Assembly: GCA_965240325.2 (NCBI GenBank)
Contig: OZ251237.1
Span: forward strand, 868,001 to 932,000
Direction: 5' to 3'
Origin: Rebecca billardiae RCC1528
Taxonomy: Eukaryota > Haptophyta
Length of the DNA stretch: 64,000 bases
The notes beneath the pieces were generated by a model that was not told where the DNA came from, made no database searches, and saw nothing but the letters and a program-made list of their open reading frames with translations. Numbering within the stretch: position 1 is the stretch's first letter; each line of letters begins with the position of its first letter. Positions 36,031-46,691 of the stretch are shown in pieces. A program made the position numbers and the translations under genes.

Positions 36031-37851
36031 ATGGGTCGTTCGCTCGCTCCGGAGAGCGCGAGCGCTGCCGATGCCCACACTACGCTCATCTCGCTGCAAG
36101 ACTCTGTGTGCAAGCCGCTCGCACACGCGGTGGAGGTCGTCCAGGTGATGCAACTCCTGCTCGACGCTGGCCCCGCCGAGCGCCCGAGCGCCGCCGAGAT
36201 TGAGGACGCCATGATGCGAGTCTCGGCGGCGATCGGTGGCGCGATCGAGTCGCTGCACACCGCCTTCTCCACCACGTGCGTTCTCTCGCACGACTACGAG
36301 CCGCGCGCGGTCATGCTCCAGATGCGCGAGCTCTTCAGCGGAGCGCACGCGCGCGCAGCCGCAGGCGTGTCCGTAGCGTGCGCGCCCGGCACAGATTTGG
36401 ACGGCATGGTCGAGATCGATCCGCTGCCCTTACGCATGGCGGTGCCGCCCCTCGTGCGCCTCGCCAGCGACCTTGCCGGGGCAACTGCCCAGCTCACGCT
36501 CACGCTCGACCTCGACGAGAGCGCAGGCGCGCTGCGGGTGCGCGCGCACGCCGGGGCAGATCTCGTGCGCGGCGCGACGACGATGACGCACGCCGACGCG
36601 CCGGGCCAGCACAAGACGTTCGTGGAGGCGTGCGCGCACGCGCTCGACGGGTGGGTGTGCTGGGGTGAGCACGCCACGGAGCCTGAGCCGCCCCCGGCCT
36701 CCCCCACGCTCGCGACGATCCACGAGCCGATTCCGGAGCCGCTGCCGCCGTTCGCCGAGCTCACAGTCCCGGTGCATTGCCACAACTTCATCGGCAAGAC
36801 CCTCGCGTCGTTCCGCCTGCCTGTCGGCGCGACGGTGGTGATCGTCGACGACTCGCGCCTCACGCGCACCATTGTTCGCTCGCGCGTGCTCGCACACCTC
36901 TGCGTGCCCGGTGAGGAGCCGCTCATGATCCCGCCCGTGGAGATGCGCGACGACGACCCCGACGTGCCGGCGATCCTGCGCGCGTACGCGTCGACGCTCG
37001 CCGCGCTCGTGCAGGCCGGGCCCGTCATCCTCTTCTCGGACAACGACCTCGGCGTGGGCGTGCCGACGGGCGCGCAGGTGATCCAGCACGTGCGCGCGAC
37101 AGTGCCCGAGGCGGAGACCAACCTCGTCGCGTGCGTCGTCTCCGCCAACGGCTCGACGCCCGACCGGCGCATGTACGCGGACCTGGGCGCGGACGCGTTC
37201 GTGTGCAAGACCAAGGACGGCGTGCGCCACGCGCGCCAGGCGATCGCGCGCGCGTGCGCGCGCCGCTTCGGCCTGTGGGCGTGGGCGGCGTCGATGCTGG
37301 TCCACAAAGGCGTCGCGGACGCAAGGGACAGCCGCGCGGCGCCGGACGCGGACCCGACCGGCCTCTCGAGATCGGCGAGTCAGATGAGCATCGGCGAGCT
37401 GAGGCATTCGCACCCCTGCCCGAACCCACCCGGTGGCGGCGCCCCTTTCACCGCCAAGCCCTTCTCCGCGCCCGTGCCCTCGCGCTTCGCACGCGCCGCC
37501 GGCATGAGCGGCGCGCTGCCCAGCTCCGCACGGGCTCGCACGGGCAGGCAGGCTGAGCTGCGCGGCGTCGCCGAGGACGCCGACGAGCTGCGTTTGGCGT
37601 CGCCGTGCGCGAGCAGGACGCCGGTGAAGCGGATGCGGCACTCGTCGACGAGCGTGGAGCCGCTCTGGCAGCTTGCAATGCATGAGCGGCCAATACTGTC
37701 GAGCATTGCCGGCGTCGCCGACGCCGCGCGGTGCCCACGGCCCGGGCCACCGTCGGAGCAGGCGAGTTCGCCACGGGAGCTCGCCGACGCTGCGGCGTTC
37801 GTCGCTGACCACCCCACCGCGCAGGCTGACGACATGACGATCGATGACTGA
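36031..37851 (+). CDS. Response-regulator receiver protein with degenerate kinase-like N-terminus
   Basis: 606-aa protein from the ATG at 36031; the frame upstream opens only with a GTG. Residues about 20-200 resemble a histidine-kinase dimerisation/ATPase region that has decayed (SLHTAFSTTCVLSHDYEPRA, LVRLASDLAGATAQLTLTLD), with no clear N, G1 or G2 boxes. Residues about 266-400 form a receiver domain: acidic pair in VVIVDDSRLTR, phosphoacceptor Asp in VILFSDNDLG, Ser in VVSANGS and Lys in DAFVCKTKDG. All four receiver landmarks are present, so phosphotransfer is plausible. The C-terminal 200 residues are low-complexity. Two-component output in algae is typically light, nutrient or circadian signalling; the actual input is unknown. 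Single exon. Confidence 0.75.
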   Translation: MGRSLAPESASAADAHTTLISLQDSVCKPLAHAVEVVQVMQLLLDAGPAERPSAAEIEDAMMRVSAAIGGAIESLHTAFSTTCVLSHDYEPRAVMLQMRELFSGAHARAAAGVSVACAPGTDLDGMVEIDPLPLRMAVPPLVRLASDLAGATAQLTLTLDLDESAGALRVRAHAGADLVRGATTMTHADAPGQHKTFVEACAHALDGWVCWGEHATEPEPPPASPTLATIHEPIPEPLPPFAELTVPVHCHNFIGKTLASFRLPVGATVVIVDDSRLTRTIVRSRVLAHLCVPGEEPLMIPPVEMRDDDPDVPAILRAYASTLAALVQAGPVILFSDNDLGVGVPTGAQVIQHVRATVPEAETNLVACVVSANGSTPDRRMYADLGADAFVCKTKDGVRHARQAIARACARRFGLWAWAASMLVHKGVADARDSRAAPDADPTGLSRSASQMSIGELRHSHPCPNPPGGGAPFTAKPFSAPVPSRFARAAGMSGALPSSARARTGRQAELRGVAEDADELRLASPCASRTPVKRMRHSSTSVEPLWQLAMHERPILSSIAGVADAARCPRPGPPSEQASSPRELADAAAFVADHPTAQADDMTIDD

Positions 37852-37930
37852 TATCACGCAGTCGAATTCGTCTGTCTCAGCCTATACTCATTCTATGATT
37901 TAACGACACAGGTAGGACGGCGCAGGTCTC

Positions 37931-38297
37931 CTTCCTGATTCGTCGTCGGCAGTGCCCTATCGTCGACACGACTGTCGGCGCTGGTGGCAGAGCATACGGC
38001 CTGAACCGCGATCGAATGGCTTGAGCGCGGCCTTGAGCTGCTGGAGCGCGATCCACCTGCGCTGCGCGGCTCGCATGGACCTGCTGTGCCCCGAGCGAGG
38101 GCGAGGGTGCAGGTCCAGATGTCAGACGGCCGTCTCAGCCGCTGGGCCCTGGCGGGTGATCCGGCGGTGATGTAGTCGTCCCCGTGTGCCCTGCGCGGCC
38201 GCGTGCGCGCTTGCCGCTCTGCTCAGCTGGCTTGCTGGCGGCGGCTGGCGCTGCTGCGGCGTGCAGGGTACGCTTTGCCCCCGACTGCTGCGCATCC
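37931..38297. repeat. Tandem 367-bp duplication, unit 1
   Basis: Nearly identical to 38298-38663, differing by one base deletion and a few substitutions. It is an extra copy of the 3' end and downstream flank of the basic-protein gene on the minus strand. Confidence 0.95.
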
Positions 38298-38663
38298 CTT
38301 CCTGATTCGTCGTCGGCAGTGCCCTATCGTCGACACGAAGTCGGCGCTGGTGGCAGAGCATACGGCCTGAACCGCGATCGAATGGCTTGAGCGCGGCCTT
38401 GAGCTGCTGGAGCGCGATCCACCTGCGCTGCGCGGCTCGCATGGACCTGCTGTGCCCCGAGCGGGGGCGAGGGTGCAGGTCCAGATGTCAGACGGCCGTC
38501 TCAGCCGCTGGGCCCTGGCGGGTGATCCGGCGGTGATGTAGTCGTCCCCGTGTGCCCTGCGCGGCCGCGTGCGCGCTTGCCGCTCTGCTCAGCTGGCTTG
38601 CTGGCGGCGGCTGGCGCTGCTGCGGCGTGCAGGGTACGCTTTGCCCCCGACTGCTGCGCATCC
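38298..38663. repeat. Tandem 367-bp duplication, unit 2
   Basis: This unit contains the last roughly 50 codons and the 3' flank of the basic-protein gene. Confidence 0.95.
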
Positions 38664-39286
38664 TCGTCGTCCGAGTCGTCGTCCATGGACGAGTCTCGGT
38701 CCGCGTGGGGGACAGCAGCTGGAGCAGGCGCAGGTGCTGCGGGCAGAGAGGCCGCCAGCCGCGCCGCCTTGCGCTCCTGGCGTTTCTCGACGGCGCGCCG
38801 CGACGAGGTGCGGCGGCTCGATGGAGATCGAATCCGCCTGCCCTGCGCGTCACGCCGAGGCCCGCGCTTCCCGCGCCGAGGCTTCTTCTTCCGCTTCTGA
38901 GAGTGCTGCCGCTCGCCGTTTGCAGCCTGCACTCCAGTACCCGAGCCCTGCGCGGCGAGCGGGCGCGCCGGCGGAGCCGACTTGCGCGCTCGGCGCGGGG
39001 CGGGATGCAGGGGAGCTTTAGAAGGCGCGCCACCACCTCCCTCGCGCCGCTGGCTGCCACCAGCGGGGGTTCCCTGTGGAGAAGCATCAGGCCCTTGCGC
39101 ATCAGGCGGACGCACGGGCACCGTCAGACGGACACTCCCATCTGGCAGGAGGGAGATGTGCACCGCGCGCGGGAGGCCGTCGGCGGCGGTGAGCCTTGCT
39201 GCGTCACGCCAAAGGCGGACGTAGAGGCGCACCCAACGATCCGACAGCCCCTCGGGCAGCAGCGCAGTCACGTCGAGGTCGTCCAT
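38501..39286 (-). CDS. Basic, Arg/Lys/Ser-rich protein of unknown function
   Basis: 261-aa protein from the ATG at 39286. The N-terminal 65 residues look folded (MDDLDVTALLPEGLSDRW, VRLYVRLWRDAARLTAADG, AVHISLLPDGSVRLTVPV). The rest is disordered and strongly basic with a nuclear-localisation-like run (QKRKKKPRRGKRGPRRDAQG) and an acidic DDDSDDEDAQQ patch. Nuclear or nucleolar location is plausible. The C-terminal 50 codons lie in a tandem duplication whose second unit lies just downstream, so the tail could vary between alleles. Confidence 0.55.
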   Translation of the reverse strand: MDDLDVTALLPEGLSDRWVRLYVRLWRDAARLTAADGLPRAVHISLLPDGSVRLTVPVRPPDAQGPDASPQGTPAGGSQRREGGGGAPSKAPLHPAPRRARKSAPPARPLAAQGSGTGVQAANGERQHSQKRKKKPRRGKRGPRRDAQGRRIRSPSSRRTSSRRAVEKRQERKAARLAASLPAAPAPAPAAVPHADRDSSMDDDSDDEDAQQSGAKRTLHAAAAPAAASKPAEQSGKRARGRAGHTGTTTSPPDHPPGPSG

Positions 39287-39776
39287 GCGAGCGTCGCCAT
39301 AGTAGTACGGTGTCGTCGTCGGAGGGGGAGCTCGTCGGGCGGGAATTCGGCAATTCGCTTTAATAATAGAAGCTCGTGTTTGAGTTTGCTTGATGACGTG
39401 ATGATGAGTCGAAAAATATAATAATAATCAGTCGCGCGGATTCCCTCGCCGCGCAGGCCCGTGCCCAGGCAGCGAAAACTACCAGCTGTTTTGATTGATT
39501 GTGGTTTTAAAAAGTTTTATCATAGGTGGTTGATCACGTCAAAGACGCTGATATGAAACAACTAGGGCAAGCTTACACGAAAGGCGATGCAAACAGGCAT
39601 ATTCGTTTTAGGAAGCGGTACATCCCCCGCATTGGAGACTTACATTTTCAAGGAACCCCGCCGAGATCTCGAATCGTACAGTAGCTGGGGTTCAGCAAAA
39701 GGCTTCCCAAGGCTGAACAGCCTCACCGGTCGAACACCTCCCCCGCACAGGCACCTACGCTGACGTCGCACCGCGC
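39287..39776. other. AT-rich divergent spacer, nothing recognised
   Basis: Lies between the starts of the basic-protein and cyclin genes and so contains both promoters. GC is visibly lower than in the genes. No motif I can support. Confidence 0.5.
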
Positions 39777-40805
39777 ATGCACAAGCGCGTGCAGCAGCTC
39801 GTCGCCACCATCACCCCCAGCGGCGTGCCCTCGGTGCCGACCGGCATCGCCTGGACGGCTGGCATCAAGCCGGAGTCGCTCGTCCTCGCCTGCGTGTACC
39901 TCGGCCGCCTCCTCGCGAGCGTGGACGAGGGCTCGTGCACGAGCGAGCCAGCCCAGCAGTTCGCGGCACTCGCGCCGCTCCACTTCGCCACGTGCGTCAC
40001 CCTAGCCGACAAGTACTGCAACGACCGCAGCTACGACAACATTCTCCCGCTCGTCGCCGACGCGGCGCTCATCGACCCGGCCCTGCTCCGCCGAGCGGAG
40101 CTGGCCGCGTGGGGCGTGCTGCTCGACGTGTCAGTCATGAGCGTCGAGCCGGACGAGTTTGATGCCTTTGCGCTCCTCATCCACGACACGATATGGGAGC
40201 AGATCGGCACCGACTGCGCGCTTGCGCTGCTGTCACGCACGGCGCGCTCGTACGCCGTTGTCCTTCCTGCAGGCGCCGTCGCGCAGCCCTTCATGCGCGC
40301 GACTTTGGATGCCGATACCACGCCTGGCACGGCATCTACGGGCGCACTCCACGCCTTCGGCAGCATATTCGGCCGCGTGCGCGGACCGCGTGCGGCGTAC
40401 GCAACGGAGGATGAGGCCGCTGTCGAGAGGACCAGCAGCAGCGAGGAAAGCGGCCGCAGCAGCAGTGCCACCAGCGTCTGCGCCCATGCTGAGCGCCCAA
40501 GCGCGCCGAGTAGCTCCAAGGCTGCCAGTGACGACTGCGCCGCCTTGCCCACCAAGCCGACGAGCTGGGTCGATCGCTATCGCGTCGCCAACATCTCACG
40601 GCGTGCCGCACAAACCAAGGCGGCGGCGGCCACGACGAGCAGCGGCCCTGCCGGCTGGCTCGGCGGCCGCGCGCACGGCTCGGCGGTATCGCAGGCGCTC
40701 GCCGCGGCGGCGCGCAAGGCGCCGCCAGTGCGACGATCGGGCACCTCCGAAAACAGGTCCCTCGCACGTTTGCGGGCGCCGATGGCGGCCACTACGGGCG
40801 TTTAG
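39777..40805 (+). CDS. PHO80-like (cyclin P/U type) cyclin
   Basis: 342-aa protein from the ATG at 39777. Residues about 10-130 form a PHO80-type cyclin box: PESLVLACVYLGRLLASVDE, LHFATCVTLADKYCNDRSYDN (the LxxKYxDDxxYxN-like signature of this class), then LLRRAELAAWGVLLDVSV. These cyclins bind PHO85-type kinases and act in phosphate sensing or cell-cycle control. The remaining 200 residues are Ser/Ala-rich and disordered, with possible phosphorylation sites. The partner kinase is not in the window. Single exon. Confidence 0.8.
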   Translation: MHKRVQQLVATITPSGVPSVPTGIAWTAGIKPESLVLACVYLGRLLASVDEGSCTSEPAQQFAALAPLHFATCVTLADKYCNDRSYDNILPLVADAALIDPALLRRAELAAWGVLLDVSVMSVEPDEFDAFALLIHDTIWEQIGTDCALALLSRTARSYAVVLPAGAVAQPFMRATLDADTTPGTASTGALHAFGSIFGRVRGPRAAYATEDEAAVERTSSSEESGRSSSATSVCAHAERPSAPSSSKAASDDCAALPTKPTSWVDRYRVANISRRAAQTKAAAATTSSGPAGWLGGRAHGSAVSQALAAAARKAPPVRRSGTSENRSLARLRAPMAATTGV

Positions 40806-41271
40806 ATGTCAGACCGTCCGGGACACTGAGTGAGAGTAGTGTTCAATTGTCTGTCCGACTGTCGGTCACTTCATTACTACTGAACTGTCTTTGACTGCCT
40901 AACTCTAGGTGTCGTCCGACAGTCATCTGTGGGCGTGCTCGTCGAGGCGGCGGGGTCGGGCGAGCGCGACGCCGCCGACGGCGGTGGCGTCGTGCAGCTG
41001 CGGCTCGAGCGGCGCTCTGCGAGCGCGGCTGAAGCCAGCGCCGCTCGGCCTTGCCCCACCCAGCCCGGTTGGGATCCGCGCACTGGCGTGGGATCCATTT
41101 CCCAGTAGTACGGTATTGGTCCGTCGCGATGAATACTGAATTCGGGGTACTCGGGCTTTGCGTCCACGTGGGATCCGCTTGACTCTCGCTCGTCAGCACG
41201 GGCGCTCGACACGCGCACGTCGCGCGAGCCCCGGCACCGAGAGGGCAAGGCCGGCGTGGCGCGGGCTGATC
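40806..41271. other. Intergenic, nothing recognised
   Basis: Spacer between two plus-strand genes; no repeat or RNA gene seen. Confidence 0.5.
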
Positions 41272-42197
41272 ATGTCGACAGAAAAGTCGCGCCAGCATTT
41301 CACCGCGTCGCTCGTCGCCGGCAGCGTCGCGGGGACGGCCGTGGACGTCGTGCTGTTCCCATTGGACACGGTGAAGACGCGGCTGCAGTCGCGCGAGGGG
41401 TTCTGGAAGGCGGGGGGCTTCCGTGGGATCTACAAGGGGCTCACGGCCGCGGCAATTGGGTCTGCTCCCGGCGCGGCCCTCTTCTTCGGCACGTACACCC
41501 TGACCAACGCGGAGATCAAGCTGCATGTGCCGGCTGCGCCCGACCCTCTTGTCCACATGGTCGCCGCATCGTGCGGCGAGGTGGCGGCGTGCATCGTGCG
41601 CGTGCCCACTGAGATCGTGAAGCAGCGCACGCAGGCCGGGCGTTACTCACATGCCTCGGTCGCCATCAGAGACATCCTCTCGACCTGCGGCGTGCCAGGC
41701 CTATTCCGCGGCTTCACCAGCACGCTGGTCCGAGAGATTCCCTTTGCCCTGGTTCAGTTCCCGCTCTATGAGCAGTTCAAGCTGCAGCTCGCGCGCACGC
41801 TCGAGCGCAAGCCACAGCCGTGGGAGTCGGCGCTCGCGGGCTCGGCCGCGGGCGCCATCGCCGCAGCCGTCACCACGCCGCTCGACGTGGCAAAGACGCG
41901 CATCATGCTCGGCAGCGATCAGGAAGTGCGCGCGAGACGTGCGTGCCCACCGCGCACCCTGGCTGCGCATAACGCACTGCGCCTGCACCCCATGCGCCGC
42001 GTGGGGCCCGCCCGCAGATGAATGCGATGGTGATGCTCTCAAAGATCGCCAAGGAAGAAGGCGTGGGCAGGCTCTTCTCAGGCATCGTGCCGCGCGTGTT
42101 CTGGATCTCGATCGGAGGCTTTGTCTTCTTTGGCTCGTTTGAGACGGCCAAGCCGGTCGTCCTGCAGCTGCTCTTCGGCGCAAACACGGCGTCGTAG
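41272..42197 (+). CDS. SLC25A26: Mitochondrial S-adenosylmethionine carrier
   Basis: Exons 41272-41925 and 42018-42197 give 277 aa (human 274). Three SLC25 modules appear: VDVVLFPLDTVKTRLQSREG, with KAGGFRGIYKGLTAAAIGSAPGAA; IVRVPTEIVKQRTQAG, with GLFRGFTSTLVREIPFALVQFP; and VTTPLDVAKTRIMLG, with GRLFSGIVPRVFWISIGGF. The GGFxGIYxG, AAIGSxPxAA and REIPFxLVQFPL strings are typical of the SAM carrier and distinguish it from other family members. The protein exchanges cytosolic SAM for mitochondrial SAH. The 92-nt intron has donor GTGCGCGC and acceptor GCCCGCAG, phase 0. Convergent with the glycine dehydrogenase gene. Confidence 0.92.
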
Positions 42198-42778
42198 CCG
42201 CAACTGATTCGCGCGGGCGTGACACCGCTCTGTCGCCGCTGCTGGCGGCAATGACGCTTGAGTCACAGTGTGCGGCCTCAGGGATGGCGCGGTGCGGGTT
42301 ATTTCATAATCATATCATCAGAAGTTCAGGCCTAGCTTGCGGGGACATTTTCAAGCACGCAGCTCGGTACCGAGTCGTATTCGAATGCTCGGTACGGTAG
42401 TCGCGTATTAAATATATTATTTTATTATAATAATAAATGATTTACTGTGTGCAGTCTTATTATTTGTCGTCATCTACTAACCGGTAGCGGTGACCGACCC
42501 GGTACAGGCAGTTAGACTGAGGCTGTGAGACGCCGCTCTGGAGTAGCTACTGGTAACGTATTTAACGTTATAATAACGATATTGTTGATGTAGTTATATC
42601 GACATGGCATGCTGCATGTGTAGTGTCAGACGAGAGGCTCAATATCACGCGACGGTGCTGGATAATGGAAATGGCAGAAGTGAGTGCGGGCGGCGCGGAC
42701 GTGGTGCGGAAGAAGCGCTGATGACGAGCCGAGTGCTGCGTCACGCGACGTGGCTTCGCCTCGTCGGTGAGCAGCAGC
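42198..42778. other. AT-rich convergent spacer
   Basis: Between the 3' ends of the SAM carrier and glycine dehydrogenase genes. AT-rich between 42410 and 42470 and near 42560. No gene seen. Confidence 0.5.
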
Positions 42779-44485
42779 CTAGCTGGCCGCAGCCGCTGCC
42801 TCGTCCTCGATGAAGTCCTCCATCGGAGGGCACGTGCACACGAGGTTGCGGTCGCCATACACGTCGTTCACGCGGCTCGTCGTCGGCCAGAACTTGGCGC
42901 CGCGCAGGTGGGGCAGCGGGTAAGCCGCCTGCTCGCGCGGGTACGGGTAGCTCCACTTGTCCGCCGAGATGACGTCCATCGGGTGCGGCGAGTTCTTGAG
43001 CACGTTGTTGTCCGCCGGGTACACGCCGTCCTGCACCTCCTGGATCTCCTTGCGGATCTGGATCAGCGCGTCGCAGTAGCGGTTGAGCTCGGCGAGGTCC
43101 TCAGACTCAGTGGGCTCAACCATGATAGTGCCCGCCACCGGCCTGCAGTCGAGGGGCGGGCGGGGGCGTGCGTGTGCCGCCGGGGGCGAGCATGCGTGAG
43201 CGCGTGCGCGTGCGCGTGCGCCGCGGGAGGTGCGCGGCACGTGCTCTCGCGCGGCCGGGCCCTCGCTCCCGTCCGTCGCCCCGAGGACGCCGGCGTGCCG
43301 CCGCGCCGCCCCGGCGCACGCGCGGGCGCGCCCGGAGCGCGCGCGCACCAAGACATGGTCGGCGCGTGGAAGCCGTAGTCAGCAAGGCGCTTGGCGATGT
43401 CGGACTCGCCGATGCCGCACTGCGCCTTGATGGTGCGGATGTCGAGGATGAACTCGTGCGCGCACAGACCGTTCGTGCCCGTGTACAGAACGTCGAAGTG
43501 GCCAGACAGGCTGCGCGCGCGCGCGCGCACGGCGCAGGGGCAGAGCGTGCAGTCGGGCGCAGGCGCACGCGCACTCGCGTGAGACGGTGAGTGAGCGGGG
43601 TACGCGCGGAGTCTCGGCGCGCGCGAGGGCGGCGCGCGCGCGCACCGCTTGGCCATGTAGTTGGCGTTCAGGATGGCCACCTCCGTCGCCTTCTTCAGGC
43701 CGGGCGCGCCCATCATGATGCAGTACATGTAGGAGATGGGCAGGATGGACGCCGAGCCCCACGGCGCCGCCGCGACCGCGCCGAAGCTCTGCTCCTTGCC
43801 GAGCCCGCGCGAGCCCTCCTTGACCATCGGGTTGCCCGGGAGGAAGGGGGCGAGGTGCTCCTGCACGCCGATCGGGCCGACGCCCGGGCCGCCGCCGCCG
43901 TGCGGGATGCAGAACGTCTTGTGCAGGTTGAGGTGGCACACGTCCGCGCCAAAGTCGCCGGGCCGGCACAGCCCGACCTGCGCGTTCATGTTGGCGCCGT
44001 CCATGTACACCTGGCCGCCGTTGTCGTGCACGATCTGGCAGATCTCCTTGATGCCCTCCTCGAAGACGCCGTGCGTCGACGGGTAGGTCACCATCAGCGA
44101 CGAGAGCTTGTCCTTGTGCTTGGTCGCCTTGGCGCGCAGGTCCTCGATGTCGATGTTGCCGTCGTCGTCGCAGCCGATCGGCACGACGCGGAGGCCCGAC
44201 ATCACCGCCGAGGCGGGGTTGGTGCCGTGCGCCGAGACGGGGATGATGCACACGTCGCGGTGGCCCTCGCCCTTCGACGTCTGGTACGCGCGGATCGCGC
44301 GCAGCCCCGAGTACTCGCCCATCGCGCCCGAGTTGGGCTGCAGCGAGACCGAGTCGAAGCCGGTGATCTCGGCGAGAATCATCTCAAAGTTCTTGAACAT
44401 CTCGAGGTAGCCCTTGGCCTGCGTGAGCGGCGCGTACGGGTGGATCGAGTTGATCTCGGGCCAGGTGATCGGGATCATCTCCGCC

Positions 44486-44529
<44 letters not shown>

Positions 44530-45703
44530 CGAGGTGAGCGAGAGGTCGCGGTTCTGCAGCTTGTGGATATACCTCAGCAGCTGGTGCTCCGCGCGGTGCA
44601 TCGAGAAGATGGGGTGGGTCATCGGCTCGTCCTTGCGCGCGAAGGGGGTGCCCGAGAGCAGGTCGCCGCCGCTCGGCATCTCGCCCGCCACGTCCCGCGC
44701 CGAGAACTTCGCCGCCGAGCCCTGGTTGAACGCCTTCCACACGCGCTCGATGTCCTCCGGAGTCGTCGTCTCGTCGCACGCGAGCGAGATGGCGCCGTCG
44801 TCGAGCTTGCGGAAGTTGAGGTGGTCGGCGTGGCCCGCGGCGATGATCGAGTCGGCGTTGGGCGCGGCCACGCGGATCGTGTCGAAGTGCACGCCCTCCG
44901 AGCCCACCTCGAAGCCGAGCTTCTGCAGGCCGGTCGCGAGCAGCGTCGCGCTCGCGTGCGTGCGCGCCGCGATCTCCTTCATGCCCTCCGGTCCGTGGTA
45001 GAGGGCGTACATGGCGGAGACGTTCGCGAGGAGCGCCTGCGCGGTGCACACGTTCGAGGTGGCCTTGTCGCGTCGGATGTGCTGCTCGCGCGTCTGCATC
45101 GTCAGCCGGTACGCCGGCTTCTCCTGCGCGTCGATCGAGACGCCGATGATGCGGCCAGGCATCTTGCGCGCGAACGACTGCGACGTGGCGAGGAAGCCGG
45201 CGTGCGGGCCGCCGTAGCCGAGGGGCACGCCGAAGCGCTGCGCCGAGCCGACCGCGATGTCCGCGCCGAACGACGCCGGCGACTCGAGCAGCATGAGCGA
45301 GAGCGGGTCCGCCGCCACCGCCGCCTTCGCGCCGACCTCCTTGGCTGACTTGACAAAGCCCGAGTAGTCAAGCACCGCGCCGTCGGTCGCGGGGTACTGC
45401 AGGAGGACGCCGCAGTAGTCCTTGTCGAGGGTGGTGGTGGCGTAGTCGCCGACGACGACCTCGACGCCGAAGCCCTCCGCGCGGCACTGCACCACGCTGA
45501 TCGTCTGCGGGTGCACGCGCTTGTCGACGAAGAACTTGCCGCGCTTGGTCGCAAGGCCGTGGCACATGGCCATCGCCTCCGCGGCGGCGGTGCCCTCGTC
45601 GAGCAGCGAGGCGTTGCACAGCTCGAGGCCGGTGAGGCCCGCGATGAGCGTCTGGAAGTTCATCAGCGACTCCAGCCGACCCTGCGCCACCTCCGGCTGG
45701 TAC

Positions 45704-45735
<32 letters not shown>

Positions 45736-46104
45736 AATCACGTTCCGCAGAATCACCGCCGGCGTGTGCGTGCCGTGGTAGCCCATGCCGATGAAGTTCT
45801 TCGCGACGATGTTCTTCGTCGCGAGCTCGCGCATGTGCGCCAGCGCCTCCATCTCGCCGCGCGGCCGCGTGAACTCGCCCATGTCGAGCGCGCGGTTGAG
45901 GCGGATGCCGGCCGGGACGGTCTTCTCGACGAGCTCCTCGAGCGACGACATGCCGATTGACTTCAGCATGCGCGTGATCTCGCCATCAGTCGGGCCGATA
46001 TGGCGCGGAATGAACTGGTCCTGCGCCGTGAACAGGTCCACCTTCGTGCCCAGCTGCCGCCGGCCGAAGGCGCGGAGCGCGACGCGCCGCGCGGCCAACA
46101 TCAT
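42779..46104 (-). CDS. GLDC: Glycine dehydrogenase (decarboxylating), P-protein of the glycine cleavage system
   Basis: Exons 43646-46104, 43349-43510 and 42779-43142 give 994 aa (human 1,020). The N-terminus [19 protein letters not shown] is a mitochondrial presequence. Family motifs run through the whole length: [89 protein letters not shown], and the PLP-lysine site [18 protein letters not shown]. After the introns come [22 protein letters not shown] joined to [15 protein letters not shown], and VCTCPP. It decarboxylates glycine and loads the aminomethyl group onto H-protein, feeding mitochondrial one-carbon folate and photorespiration. Introns are 135 and 206 nt, both with donor GTGCGCGC, phase 2. 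Confidence 0.97.
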
Positions 46105-46691
46105 CCCGCCCCCTAACTCCGGGCTCTGCGCCTTCGCGTATCCTTGATGCTCGCACGACTTCGCGCTTGATTACGTCAGCGCGGCCGGGCGGGCCGGACA
46201 ACAAACGGGCGAACGCGCGCGAGTGGGCGAAGAAAGCCTGCTGCGCGAAAGTTGCAACGACGACGCCACGCTGGGTGGCGCGATTCGCGAAGCGGCGAAA
46301 CTTGCCGATCTCGCCTTTGTGATCTGGGCTCGTGACTTATTGGATTCCGCGATAAGTCGTCCGATAACTCGCCGGCGCAACATGTTGTGAACAGGCAGTC
46401 GTCGCAACGGAAACCGTACCCGCCCATCCTAGATTCACTCCGGTGTTGCGACCCGTCCGGAGCCAGCTCTGTAGCTCGCCGAGACGGCACTCTCTCGTTC
46501 GGCCGCCAAGCCGCGAGGGGCGGGCGAACGCGCAGGGCCGACCTCGGACGACGGCGGCGCGCTCGGCCGCCTGCACGCGCGAAGCAGCGCGCACTCGACG
46601 GCGGGTGCGACCGCGAGCCGTACAGCTCGACGCTCGCCCGCCCGTCCCGTACAGGCCCTGCCGGTGCTCACGCTGCGAAGCCCCGCGCGAG
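46105..46691. other. Spacer upstream of the glycine dehydrogenase and Pro-rich genes
   Basis: Divergent spacer of 587 bp. The frame of the Pro-rich protein stays open back to about 46443 but only through a GTG, so 5' UTR or extra N-terminal coding sequence cannot be excluded. Nothing else recognised. Confidence 0.45.

Noticed and set aside
43591-45348. 585-codon plus-strand frame opposite glycine dehydrogenase
   Set aside because: Shadow of a certain gene; composition is Arg/His/Val/Leu-rich with no family features.
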